The translations under genes and the position numbers were made by a program. A stretch of 64,000 bases of DNA from Maricaulaceae bacterium (GTDB lineage: Bacteria > Pseudomonadota > Alphaproteobacteria > Caulobacterales > Maricaulaceae). Position 1 is the first letter of the stretch; every line of letters starts with the position of its first letter. The notes under the pieces are model-generated. The model was not told where the DNA came from, did not search any database, and was given only the letters and a program-made list of their open reading frames with translations. Positions 43,407-52,478 of the stretch are shown piece by piece. The stretch lies in NCBI GenBank assembly GCA_026126205.1, contig JAHCJP010000005.1, positions 1 through 64,000 on the forward strand, given 5' to 3'.

Positions 43407-43520
43407 GCGGGCGTGATGGAAAAGGTAGACATAGCGGTTTTGCTAAGCGCTTGTGAGGCGAGCGTTTAGGAAACCGCTGGGTTAAGTCCCGTGCAGGTTC
43501 AAGTCCTGTCGCCCGCACCA
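43407..43520 (+). tRNA. tRNA-Leu-like gene with hairpin insertion in the anticodon loop
   Basis: All class II tRNA-Leu parts are present. The acceptor GCGGGCG (43407-43413) pairs with CGCCCGC (43510-43516), then A and CCA. The D-arm has GGTAGAC. A variable arm GGG-TTAAG-TCCC and T-arm GCAGG-TTCAAGT-CCTGT follow. The anticodon stem GCGGT/ACCGC is also present, but the loop between is 34 nt instead of 7. CTAAGCGCT pairs with AGCGTTTAG (9 bp, one G.U) and the arms AGCGGTTT/AAACCGCT extend to 8 bp, so the RNA would have a ~17-bp anticodon arm. The anticodon cannot be assigned. Total length 114 nt. It may be a pseudogene, a non-decoding tRNA-like RNA, or a tRNA carrying a small processed insertion. 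Confidence 0.75.
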
Positions 43521-43636
43521 TTCTCTGCTTTTTCTCCCTGCCGGGCCGCCAGAAGACCCCACATACGCTTACTGGCTAAACCGGCTTCCTCGCATTGTCG
43601 GCGCTTTCCGCTGCGCCAAGAAAACACTGCCTGTTT

Positions 43637-43717
43637 CGTCATTGCGGCGAAGGCCGCAATCCAGATCAAGGGCGCTGGCGCTTGAATATCTGGACCCCGG
43701 CCTGCGCCGGGGTGACG
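43637..43717. repeat. intergenic inverted repeat, CGTCATTGCGG / GGGGTGACG type
   Basis: CGTCATTGCGGCGAAGGCCG (from 43637) to CCAGAT, then ATCTGGACCCCGGCCTGCG to GGGGTGACG (43717). Outer and inner arms are inverted. It is related in plan to 37650-37799. It fills most of the gene-free gap 43521-43775. Confidence 0.7.
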
Positions 43718-43775
43718 AGAAAAAGGCCTCTGCCCGAAAGCCTCGGGATCACGCGCCAGTCCGATAGCCGCCGCC

Positions 43776-44951
43776 CTAATCCGAATGCACGGCCAGCAGC
43801 GGCACCCGCGCGGCGCGCAGCGCCGGAATGAAGCCGCCGAGAAAGCCGACGATCAGCGCCAGGATCACGCCCTGGACCACCGAATCCCCGGTGACGGCGA
43901 AATCGAACACCACCTGGGTGAAACCGCCGCCAAGGGTGGAGGCGGTGATGCCGTCGAAGGCCAGGTATGTCAGCACCGCGCCGATCACCCCGCCGGCCAG
44001 CGCCAGCAGCATCGATTCGGCCATCGCGCCGATGAAGGCGGGGAAGCCGCCGAAACCGATGGCGCGCAGGGTGGCGATCTCGCGCGTGCGGGCGTCGACC
44101 GAGGCGTACATCGCGTTCCACGCCCCGGCCAGCGCGCCGACGGCCATGGCGATGGCCAGCGGCCAGCCGAGGAACATGATCAGATTGGTCGTGCCCCCGG
44201 CGGAGCGGGAAAGATACTGCCGTTCGGACAGCACTTCGAGGTTCAGGCGCGGCTCTTCCTCGGCATAGGCGCTCAACTCCTCCAGCGCCTCCGGCGCGGT
44301 CAGCCGCGCGCGCACGATCTGCATGCTGGAGCCGCGGTCATAGAGATTCTGGATCACGCCGATATCGGCCCAGATTTCGGATTCGAACACCGTGCCGCCG
44401 GTGGAGAACACGCCCACCACGCGCCATTCGTTCTGACCGAGGCGGATGGACTGGCCAAGGTCGAAGCCCGCGAATTCGCGCAGCACGCCCTCGCCCACCA
44501 CCAGCTCTCCGGCGCCAGGCTCGAACATGCGCCCCGCCGTCATCGTGAAGCCGGGGCGCAGCGCCGGGGCGTGTTCGCCCACGCCGCGCAGGGCGATATT
44601 GGCCTCGGTCTGCGTCGAACGCTTGACGCCGTTGACCACCACATACAGCTCCGCCGACAGCACCGGCTGGCCGTCCGCGTCCTGGGCTATGCCGGGCGCG
44701 ACCTCGATCAGGCGCAGGTCGTCGCGGGTGAGCACGCTGTTCATCTCGGCCATCGAACCGCCGCGCAGCATGATCGCCACGTCGTCGCCGCCCGCGCCCT
44801 GCATGGTGGCGCGAAAGCCGTTGGCCATCGCCATGAAGCCCAGCAGCACCCCGACGACGAGGGCGATGGACAGCACGGTGGCCAGCGACATGCCCCAGCG
44901 CTGGGGGATGGAGCGCAGGTTGAGAAGCGTGACCGATACGATCTGTTTCAT
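43776..44951 (-). CDS. MacB/FtsX-type ABC permease (second of pair)
   Basis: A 391-aa inner-membrane protein with four TM helices: one N-terminal (WGMSLATVLSIALVVGVLLG), a large periplasmic domain (residues about 45-270), and three C-terminal (including PLAIAMAVGALAGAWNAMYA). The cytoplasmic DARTREIATLRAIGFGGFPA loop is the FtsX-family contact to the ATPase. It lies 9 nt after the paired permease and in one operon with the ATPase and adaptor. Probably moves a substrate out of the envelope; substrate unknown. Confidence 0.9.
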   Translation of the reverse strand: MKQIVSVTLLNLRSIPQRWGMSLATVLSIALVVGVLLGFMAMANGFRATMQGAGGDDVAIMLRGGSMAEMNSVLTRDDLRLIEVAPGIAQDADGQPVLSAELYVVVNGVKRSTQTEANIALRGVGEHAPALRPGFTMTAGRMFEPGAGELVVGEGVLREFAGFDLGQSIRLGQNEWRVVGVFSTGGTVFESEIWADIGVIQNLYDRGSSMQIVRARLTAPEALEELSAYAEEEPRLNLEVLSERQYLSRSAGGTTNLIMFLGWPLAIAMAVGALAGAWNAMYASVDARTREIATLRAIGFGGFPAFIGAMAESMLLALAGGVIGAVLTYLAFDGITASTLGGGFTQVVFDFAVTGDSVVQGVILALIVGFLGGFIPALRAARVPLLAVHSD

Positions 44952-44960
44952 CTGCGTCTC

Positions 44961-46118
44961 CTAGATCTTGCCCAGCGCCAGCGCGATGCGCACGCGCATG
45001 GCGTTCATCGCCGGCAGCAGGCCGGTGACCAGCCCGAAAACCAGCATCAGCCCCAGCGCGGTCAGCATGGTCGGCGTAGTCAGCGCGATGCCGGGCATGA
45101 CGCCCGCCATCGCCGCGCCCGCACCCGATACGGCCAGCCAGGCCAGGCCCAGGCCGATCAGCCCGCCCAGCAGGCTGAGCAGCAGCGACTCGCCCAGCAC
45201 CATCCGGAAGATGCGCGGGGCGGGAAAGCCCAGCGTCTTCATCACCGCGATTTCCTTGGTGCGCTCGTTCACCGCCATCACCATCGTCGTGCCGACGATC
45301 ATCAGGATGGTGGCGAAGGCCGCCGAGACGACAAGGCCCAGAATCAGCCCGATATTGCCGAACTGCTCCATGAAGGCGGCGTTGAACGCCGCCTCGGTCG
45401 AGGTCGCGGTTTCGGCGCGCGAGTTGGCGAACAGTTCGTCGATGGCCTGCGACACCTCGTCATTGCGCGCCGGATCGACGGTGGTCAGCGTCATCCAGTG
45501 AAAGCTGTCGCGGCCATAGGCCAGGCTCTCATTGAAGTAATCATAGTGGAATATCAGATAGTTAGTCGGGTAAGTGCCTTCCAGGTCGTCGAAGACGCCG
45601 CAAATATCCAGATCCCAGGCCTCGCTGCCGTCGGTCTGCCGCCAGATGTTCGACATCAGCGGAATCCGGTCGCCGACGCTCCACCCATACTGGGTGGCCA
45701 GCGCCCGGCCGGCCAGGGCGCAGGTGCGCCCCTCGATGAAGGCGGCGCGCTGGTCCGCCGGCACCACCATTTCGGGATAGACGGCCAGATAGCTGGCCGG
45801 ATCGACGGCGAAGGCCTGAATGAAATTCTGCGGCTGCTGGTAATAGCCGCCGAACCACGACGCCGGCGCCACGTCGCGCACGCCGTCCACCTGCTGGATG
45901 CGCCCCCAGTAGGCATAGGGCAGCGGCACGGTGAAATTGACGCGGTTGACGGTGACCAGGCGCTCCTGGGCGGCGGTGTTGACCCCGAAGCTGAAGGCGT
46001 TCTGCACGGCGCCGAGAACGCCGAAGATCAGGAACGCGATCAGGATGGAGACCATCAGCAGCACCGCCCGCAATTTCTTGCGGAACAGGTTTTTGCGCAC
46101 GAGGGTGAGGTCGTTCAT
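44961..46118 (-). CDS. MacB/FtsX-type ABC permease (first of pair)
   Basis: A 385-aa inner-membrane protein with the same four-TM plan as its downstream partner. The N-terminal anchor is AVLLMVSILIAFLIFGVLGA, and a periplasmic domain with a possible disulfide (Cys in GRTCALAG and WDLDICGVFDD) lies between helices. The cytoplasmic NERTKEIAVMKTLGFPAPR loop contacts the ATPase. The start overlaps the ATPase stop by one base. Two different permeases imply a heterodimeric transporter. Confidence 0.9.
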   Translation of the reverse strand: MNDLTLVRKNLFRKKLRAVLLMVSILIAFLIFGVLGAVQNAFSFGVNTAAQERLVTVNRVNFTVPLPYAYWGRIQQVDGVRDVAPASWFGGYYQQPQNFIQAFAVDPASYLAVYPEMVVPADQRAAFIEGRTCALAGRALATQYGWSVGDRIPLMSNIWRQTDGSEAWDLDICGVFDDLEGTYPTNYLIFHYDYFNESLAYGRDSFHWMTLTTVDPARNDEVSQAIDELFANSRAETATSTEAAFNAAFMEQFGNIGLILGLVVSAAFATILMIVGTTMVMAVNERTKEIAVMKTLGFPAPRIFRMVLGESLLLSLLGGLIGLGLAWLAVSGAGAAMAGVMPGIALTTPTMLTALGLMLVFGLVTGLLPAMNAMRVRIALALGKI

Positions 46119-46813
46119 CAGGCCAGCTCCTTCTCCACGAAGCGGCCCTTGTCGAGGTGCAGCTCGCGGCGGGCGTATTTCGCCGCCGCCGGGTCGTGGG
46201 TGACCATGATGATGGTCTTGCCCATGTCCTTGTTCAGCAGTTGCAGGGTTTGCAGAATTTCATCCGCCGTCGCGCGGTCGAGATCGCCGGTCGGCTCGTC
46301 GGCCAGCAGCACCTTGGGGTCGGCGACGATGGCGCGGGCGATGGCCACGCGCTGTTGCTGGCCGCCGGAAAGCTGGCGCGGCCGGTGGCCGGCGCGGTCG
46401 GAGATGCCGACGATGTCCAGCGCCGTCTTGACGCGCTTCTTGCGCTCGCCGGCGGACAGTTTGGTCAGCAGCAGCGGCATCTCGACGTTCTGCGCCGCGG
46501 TCAGCGTCGGCATCAGGTTGTAGAACTGGAAGATGAAGCCGACATTGGCCGCGCGCCATTTCGCAAGCTGGCCCTGGCCCAGATTGTCGATGCGCGCGCC
46601 CTCGAAACGCACTTCGCCCGATGACGGCGCGTCGATGCCGCCGAGCAGGTTCAAAAGCGTCGTCTTGCCCGAACCGGACGGCCCCATGACGGCGATGAAG
46701 TCGCCATGACTGATGGTCATGTCGAGCTGGTCGAAAATCGTCGTGGCCTCGCGCCCGCGCATGTAACGCTTGGAAAGACCCTTCAGTTCGTAAAGCGGCG
46801 TGGCGTCGGTCAT
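46118..46813 (-). CDS. ABC transporter ATPase (MacB/LolD type)
   Basis: A 231-aa nucleotide-binding subunit. Walker A is GPSGSGKTT (about 44-52), the Q-loop is in FIFQFYNLMP, the signature is LSGGQQQRVAIARA, Walker B is VLLADEPTGDLD and the H-loop His is in IMVTHDP. The FYNLMP and GDLDRATADEIL context is characteristic of the LolD/MacB/FtsE subgroup working with FtsX-type permeases, as encoded immediately downstream. Confidence 0.95.
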   Translation of the reverse strand: MTDATPLYELKGLSKRYMRGREATTIFDQLDMTISHGDFIAVMGPSGSGKTTLLNLLGGIDAPSSGEVRFEGARIDNLGQGQLAKWRAANVGFIFQFYNLMPTLTAAQNVEMPLLLTKLSAGERKKRVKTALDIVGISDRAGHRPRQLSGGQQQRVAIARAIVADPKVLLADEPTGDLDRATADEILQTLQLLNKDMGKTIIMVTHDPAAAKYARRELHLDKGRFVEKELA

Positions 46814-46863
46814 GTTGCGTATTCCCTCGGCTGTCCGCCCCGTGGGGGCGATGCGTTCAATGA

Positions 46864-47895
46864 TCAGCTCTCGACGAAAGTCACCCTGGCGGCCATGTCG
46901 GGCAGCAGGCGTTCGTCGCGTTCTTCCAGCGCCACGCGCACCTTGATGGTGGCGCGGCTGCGGTCTGCGGTGGGGATGATCGCCTCGACCCGCGCCGGGA
47001 TGCGCCAGTTCGGATAGGCGTCAAGAACCGCCTCGACCCGCTGGCCCGGACGCACGCGCTGGATCTGGCCTTCGTTGACGTCCACCTCCAGCTCAAGCGA
47101 GGCCATGTCGACCAGCGTGGCGACGCCGGTGCGGGTGAAGCCGCCGCCCGCCGCGGCGGGGGCCAGGATCTCGCCCACCTGGGCGTTCTTGGCGATCACC
47201 ACCCCGGCGAAGGGCGCGCGCACCACATGGCGGTCGACATAGTCGATCTGGCTTTCGCGGCGCAGGCGCGCGGCCTCCAACTCGGCCCGCGCGGCGCGCA
47301 ATTGCGCGTCAAGGCTGGCGCGCTGGGCCTCAGCCGCGGTGACGCTGGCTTCCGAGGCGATGGCCCGCTCGAACAGGCGCCCGGCGCGCAGCGACACGTT
47401 CTGGGCCTCGGCGGCCTGCGCCTCCAGCGAGCGCACCCGCGCCGCGGCGGCCAGAACCTGCGCCTCGACCTGGGCCAGGTCCAGCCGTGCGCGCTCGTCG
47501 TCGAGCCGCGCCAGAACCTGCCCGGCCTCGACGGTCATGCCTTCCTCGACCAGCACCTCGCTGATGCGGCCGATGATCTCGGCGGACACCGTCGCCTGCC
47601 GCCGCGCCACCACATAGCCGGAAGCGACCAGGCCGGAGGCCCGCGGTGCGGGCGCCGGGGTCTGCGGCTGCGGCTGGGCGGGTTGCGCCTGGGCGGTCTG
47701 CGCCGGGGCCTGCGCCTGCGTGGTGCGCGCCGGGGCTTCGCCCGGCCGGGTCAGGAACCATACCCCGCCACCGGCCAGTCCGGCGGCCAGCACCGCCACC
47801 AGCAGCAGGCTCCACGCCGGGACGCCGCCGCGGCGGGCCTCGCCGCCGCGGTCGATGCTCAGCGAGTGTAACTGGGCGCGTCTGTCGTCATTCAT
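46864..47895 (-). CDS. HlyD/MacA-type periplasmic adaptor
   Basis: A 343-aa membrane-fusion protein: short cytoplasmic N-terminus, TM anchor (AWSLLLVAVLAAGLAGGGVW), a Pro/Ala/Gln linker (about 60-85), a lipoyl/coiled-coil hairpin (ISEVLVEEGMTVEAGQVLAR) and the beta-barrel end. It is the first gene of the export operon with the ATPase and two permeases. ATG 47895 is preferred over 47931 for the AGGGGG SD. No outer-membrane channel gene is present nearby. Confidence 0.9.
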   Translation of the reverse strand: MNDDRRAQLHSLSIDRGGEARRGGVPAWSLLLVAVLAAGLAGGGVWFLTRPGEAPARTTQAQAPAQTAQAQPAQPQPQTPAPAPRASGLVASGYVVARRQATVSAEIIGRISEVLVEEGMTVEAGQVLARLDDERARLDLAQVEAQVLAAAARVRSLEAQAAEAQNVSLRAGRLFERAIASEASVTAAEAQRASLDAQLRAARAELEAARLRRESQIDYVDRHVVRAPFAGVVIAKNAQVGEILAPAAAGGGFTRTGVATLVDMASLELEVDVNEGQIQRVRPGQRVEAVLDAYPNWRIPARVEAIIPTADRSRATIKVRVALEERDERLLPDMAARVTFVES

Positions 47896-48006
47896 GCCTG
47901 CGGCCCCCTTGCGCCGCTGTCCGTCCGTCACTCCGCATCAAAGCGAAATGACGGTTCTTTCACAGGGGGACTCTGTGGTGGGCCATCCCCCGTCACCGCC
48001 CCTTTA

Positions 48007-48042
48007 GCGTCAAGCACACTTTACGTCAAGTGTGCTTGACGC
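48007..48042. terminator. 15-bp perfect inverted repeat between two ABC operons
   Basis: Arms 48007-48021 and 48028-48042 are perfect inverses, with 6-nt spacer TACGTC. It starts 5 nt after the stop of the ABC-2 permease. It has no U tract on the - strand. It may be a terminator or an operator of the adaptor operon, whose start lies 112 bp downstream. Confidence 0.6.
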
Positions 48043-48047
48043 CGGGT

Positions 48048-48805
48048 TCAGGTTTTCAGCCGCCAGCCGGTGCGGAAGATCAGCCACACCGTGAACAGGC
48101 AGGCGGCCAGGAAGGCCGCGACCATGCCAAGGCTGACCAGGATGTGCACGTCGCCGGCGCCGTAGAAACTGTAGCGGAAGCCGCTGATCAGATACACCAC
48201 CGGGTTGGCGAGGCTGAGATTGCGCCAGAACTCCGGCAGCATGTCGATCGAGTAGAACGCCCCGCCGAGGAAGGTCAGCGGCGTCACCACCAGCAGCGGA
48301 ATCACCTGCAGCTTCTCGAAATTGTCGGCCCAGATGCCGATGATGAACCCGAACAGCGAGAAGGTGACGGCGGTGAGGAGCAGGAACAGCACCATCAGCA
48401 AGGGATGCTCGATCCGCAGCGGCGTGAAGAAGGCGGCGGTGGCGAGGATGATCAGGCCGATGATCACCGACTTGGTCGCCGCGGCGCCGACATAGCTGAT
48501 CACCACCTCGATGAAACTGACCGGCGCCGAGTGCAGCTCGTAGATCGTGCCGGTGAATTTCGGGAAATAGATGCCGAAACTGGCGTTGGAGATGCTCTGC
48601 GTCAGCAGCATCAGCATGATCAGGCCCGGCACGATGAAGGCGCCGTAGGAGACGCCGCCGATGGTCTCGATCCGCGAACCGATGGCGGCGCCGAAAACGA
48701 TGAAATAGAGCGAGGTGGAGATTACCGGCGACAGGATGGACTGCATCAGCGTGCGGCCCGTGCGCGCCATCTCGAAGGCGTAGATCGCCTTGATCGCATA
48801 GAGGT

Positions 48806-48809
<4 letters not shown>
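48048..48809 (-). CDS. ABC-2 type permease
   Basis: A 253-aa inner-membrane protein with six TM helices ([41 protein letters not shown], and others). It shows the ABC-2 pattern [19 protein letters not shown] at the N-terminus and [17 protein letters not shown] before the last helices. It overlaps the ATPase gene stop by 4 nt, so the pair is coupled. Such transporters export lipids, polysaccharides or drugs. Substrate undetermined. Confidence 0.9.
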
Positions 48810-49732
<923 letters not shown>

Positions 49733-49831
49733 GGCGGTCTCCGCCGCGTCGGGGGGCACCGGGATATAGGCCTCGGCGCCCCCCGCGCAAGCGATTCATA
49801 TCCCCTTTTTTCGTGGCGGATTAGCGCCGGA

Positions 49832-50593
49832 TCATTGCGGCCCGACCAGCGCGAACATCACCCCTTGCGGATCGATGCCGACGAGGATCCATTGCTCGTT
49901 GGGCACTTCCATTGGGCCGTGCAGCACCTGGCCGCCGGCCCTCTCCACCCGCGCCTTGGCCGCGGCGATGCTGTCGACATTGAAATAGAATAGCCAGGCC
50001 GGCGGCTGGCCGGGCTGGGTCGCGTTCATCATCGCGCCGAACGGGTCGCCGCCGCGGTTCATGAGCTGGTAGGTCCCCATCTCGCCCATGTCCATCGCCT
50101 GGTCTTTGCGCCAGCCGAACATGCCGGAATAGAAATCCCACGCCGCCGGCCAGTCGCTTGTGGTCAGTTCGTTCCAGCCGACATGCCCCGGCGTTCCCAT
50201 GGGTGGCGGCGGCGGGCCTTCGGCGCCGCTGTGGAACAGCGCGAACACGGCGCCCTGCGGGTCGGCGACGACCGCGAAACGGCCGACACCGGGAATGTCG
50301 TGCGGCGGGTGATGGACGGCGCCGCCCTTCTTCGCCGCCTCGGCGGCGCGGGCGTCGACATCGTCGGCGAAGATATAGCCGACCCAGGCGGGACGCCCGC
50401 CATTGGCCTTCACCTCTTCCGGCAGGGCCATCAGCCCCGCCACCTCGCGGCCGCCGGCCTTCATGAGGGTGTAGCCCTCCATGCCGGACGGGCTGGCCTC
50501 CCAGCCGGTGACGGCGGCATAGAAGGCCTGCGCGCCTGCAATATCGGTGGTGACGAGTTCGTGCCAGCAGAACTGGCCGTGCTGTTCGCTCAT
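49832..50593 (-). CDS. VOC-family protein, two glyoxalase domains
   Basis: A 253-aa protein made of two VOC (glyoxalase/bleomycin-resistance/dioxygenase) repeats. Each starts with a W-H/N-E-L metal strand: FCWHELVTTDIAGAQAFYAAV and VGWNELTTSDWPAAWDFYSG. FAVVADPQGAVFALF and ILVGIDPQGVMFALVG are the matching ends. Last gene of the MarR-headed operon (30 nt after the NTF2-like gene). Probably binds or converts a small electrophile. Confidence 0.88.
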   Translation of the reverse strand: MSEQHGQFCWHELVTTDIAGAQAFYAAVTGWEASPSGMEGYTLMKAGGREVAGLMALPEEVKANGGRPAWVGYIFADDVDARAAEAAKKGGAVHHPPHDIPGVGRFAVVADPQGAVFALFHSGAEGPPPPPMGTPGHVGWNELTTSDWPAAWDFYSGMFGWRKDQAMDMGEMGTYQLMNRGGDPFGAMMNATQPGQPPAWLFYFNVDSIAAAKARVERAGGQVLHGPMEVPNEQWILVGIDPQGVMFALVGPQ

Positions 50594-50623
50594 GATCTGG
50601 ATTCCTCAAATTGAAAGGCGGGA

Positions 50624-51049
50624 TCAGGGCTTGACGCCGTACTCGGCGTGCCCGGTCTCGTGATTGAAAGGCATGGAGAAATGCTCGTGCGCAATGCGCC
50701 AGCCATCGGCGGTCCTGCGCCAGACCTGGGTGCCGCGGCTGTAGGCGATCTGCTCTTCCCCGTCCGGGCCGGGGCTGGCGCAGGCGACGACGAAATGCGC
50801 CACGGCCAGATCGCCCGCCGCCTCGACGCGCACCTGATCAGCCGCGAAGGTCATGCCCTGCGGCATGAAGCCGAGGCAGGTTTGCCAGTGTTCGCGGTAG
50901 GCGCCGGCGCCGTCGAACTGCGGCGCGCCGATGGCGTCGAAGGCGCGAACGTCCGGCGCGTACTGGGCCATGATCACGTCGATGTCGCCGTCTTGTGAGG
51001 CTTTGGTCCAGCGTTCGACCAGGGCGCGGATTTCGGTTTCGATGCTCAT
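50624..51049 (-). CDS. SnoaL/NTF2-like (YybH-type) protein
   Basis: A 141-aa cone-shaped NTF2 fold: ETEIRALVERWTKASQDGDID helix, IMAQYAPDVRAFDA, and a C-terminal RTADGWRIAHEHFSMPF strand pair. This is the YybH/SgcJ subgroup of SnoaL-like proteins. Members are enzymes or binding proteins, and no catalytic residue can be assigned. It sits 9 nt after the second DUF1428 gene in the MarR-headed operon. Confidence 0.85.
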   Translation of the reverse strand: MSIETEIRALVERWTKASQDGDIDVIMAQYAPDVRAFDAIGAPQFDGAGAYREHWQTCLGFMPQGMTFAADQVRVEAAGDLAVAHFVVACASPGPDGEEQIAYSRGTQVWRRTADGWRIAHEHFSMPFNHETGHAEYGVKP

Positions 51050-51058
51050 GCGCGCCTC

Positions 51059-51406
51059 CTAGGCGTCCAAAATGGTCCGGAAGCCGCCATAGATCATGCG
51101 CATGCCGTCGAACGGCATGCCGTCCATCTTCATGCGCGGGTCCTCCATCACTTTCTTCATTCCGGCGTCACGGGCCTCCTTCGACGGCCATTCGATCCAC
51201 GAAAACACCACCACCTCGCCGTCCTTGGCGTGCACGGCGCCGTAGAAATCGTTGACCTTGCCTTTCGGCACGTCGTCGCCCCAGCACTCGACCATGCGGG
51301 TGGCGCCATGCTCCTTGAACACCGGCGCGCCGTCGCGGGCCATTTTCAGATAGGCGTCCTTGTTCTGCGCCGGCACGGCGAGAACGAAACCATCCACGTA
51401 AGACAT
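51059..51406 (-). CDS. DUF1428 domain protein, copy 2
   Basis: A 115-aa protein of the dimeric alpha/beta-barrel DUF1428 family: MSYVDGFVLAVPAQNKDAYL, CWGDDVPKGKVNDF, WIEWPSKEARDAGM and the ending MRMIYGGFRTILDA. It is a tandem paralogue of the neighbouring gene, identical at most positions. Start and end match the family exactly; an open frame extends upstream into the first copy but is not coding. Function unknown. Confidence 0.88.
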   Translation of the reverse strand: MSYVDGFVLAVPAQNKDAYLKMARDGAPVFKEHGATRMVECWGDDVPKGKVNDFYGAVHAKDGEVVVFSWIEWPSKEARDAGMKKVMEDPRMKMDGMPFDGMRMIYGGFRTILDA

Positions 51407-51453
51407 CTGTTTCCTCCCTTGGTTGTTTCGGGGGCGGTCAGTCCGCCCCCTTG

Positions 51454-51801
51454 CTAGGCGTCCAGGATTGTCCGGAAGCCGCCGAAGATCATGCGCGCGC
51501 CGTCGAACGGCACGCCGCCCGGCGGCGACGGCATCTCGTCCGTCACCTTCTGCATCCCGGAATCGCGAACCTCCTTCGACGGCCACTCGATCCAGGCGAA
51601 CACCACCACCTCGCCGTCCCTGGCATGCACGGCGGTGTAGAAGTCGTTGAGCTTGCCTTTGGGCACGTCGTCGCCCCAGCATTCGACAACGCGCGTTGCG
51701 CCGTGCTTCCTGAACACCGGTGCCACGGTGGAGGCCATGTCCAGGAACGCCTCCCTGTTCTGCGCCGGAACGGCGAAAGCAAAACCATCCACATATGACA
51801 T
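51454..51801 (-). CDS. DUF1428 domain protein, copy 1
   Basis: A 115-aa DUF1428 protein, same length as its downstream paralogue. The differences concentrate in residues 22-33 and 86-98. GGGAG stands before the ATG, as it does before copy 2, so the ribosome-binding region was duplicated as well. The family is frequently encoded among stress or detoxification genes, with no proven activity. Part of the MarR-headed operon. Confidence 0.88.
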   Translation of the reverse strand: MSYVDGFAFAVPAQNREAFLDMASTVAPVFRKHGATRVVECWGDDVPKGKLNDFYTAVHARDGEVVVFAWIEWPSKEVRDSGMQKVTDEMPSPPGGVPFDGARMIFGGFRTILDA

Positions 51802-51833
51802 CTGTTTTTCTCCCTTGCGGTCTGACGGGGGCG

Positions 51834-52475
51834 TCAGGCCGCCGCCACGTGGGCGGCCATGTGGCCGGCGAGTGCGCGGGCGAAGGCCGGGCGCGCCTCG
51901 CAGCGGGCCAGATACGGCCCCAGCACCGCATGCCCGGTCACAAGCTCCGTATGCCGCGGAATGCGCAGCACCGTGGCCATCATCAGGTCGCCGGCGGTGA
52001 AGCGGTCCTCCAGCCAGTCGCGCCCCTCAAGCCGCGCGGCGAGCTGGCCCAGCCGCGCCTTCAGGCGCTCCTCCGCCGCCGGGCGGCGCAGCTTCGCCCA
52101 TTCCTCGCCGGCGTTGAACAGGTCGATCTCGGTCAGCGGCTGGATGAAGGGCTCGACGCTGTTCAGCGCCGCGAACACCCAGGCCGCGGCGCGGGCGCGC
52201 CCCGCCGCATCGGCGGGCAGCAGCGCCTCGGATTTTCCGGCGACATGCAGCACGATGGCGCCGCTCTCGAACAGGGTCAGATCCCCGTCCTGCAGCACCG
52301 GCACCTGCCCGAACGGCTGCAGCGCCACATGCTCCGCCGCCTTGTGCTCGCCCGGCGCCAGCAGGCGGGTTTCGTAAGCGATCCCCGCTTCCTCCAGCGC
52401 CCAGCGCGCGCGCAAATCGCGCACCAGCCCCTGCGCGAAGGGCGGCACGTTCTTCAGCGTGATCAGCGTGATCAT
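51834..52475 (-). CDS. glutathione S-transferase-like protein
   Basis: A 213-aa protein with the thioredoxin-like N-domain (ARWALEEAGIAYETRLL, QPFGQVPVLQDGDLTLFESG with the cis-Pro and glutathione-binding E-S) and a helical C-domain (GRDWLEDRFTAGDLMMATVL). This is standard bacterial GST architecture. It lies 3 nt after the serine hydrolase in the MarR-headed operon, supporting a detoxification theme with the VOC protein. Confidence 0.9.
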   Translation of the reverse strand: MITLITLKNVPPFAQGLVRDLRARWALEEAGIAYETRLLAPGEHKAAEHVALQPFGQVPVLQDGDLTLFESGAIVLHVAGKSEALLPADAAGRARAAAWVFAALNSVEPFIQPLTEIDLFNAGEEWAKLRRPAAEERLKARLGQLAARLEGRDWLEDRFTAGDLMMATVLRIPRHTELVTGHAVLGPYLARCEARPAFARALAGHMAAHVAAA

Positions 52476-52478
52476 GGT

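Noticed and set aside
43435..43485. Group I or group II intron in the tRNA
   Set aside because: The insertion is about 27 nt, whereas self-splicing introns need roughly 200 nt or more, and none of their conserved core elements is visible.
43785..46523. Long open frame (912 codons) on the + strand
   Set aside because: Antisense shadow of the two permeases and the ATPase, with His/Gln/Arg-rich composition typical of such shadows.
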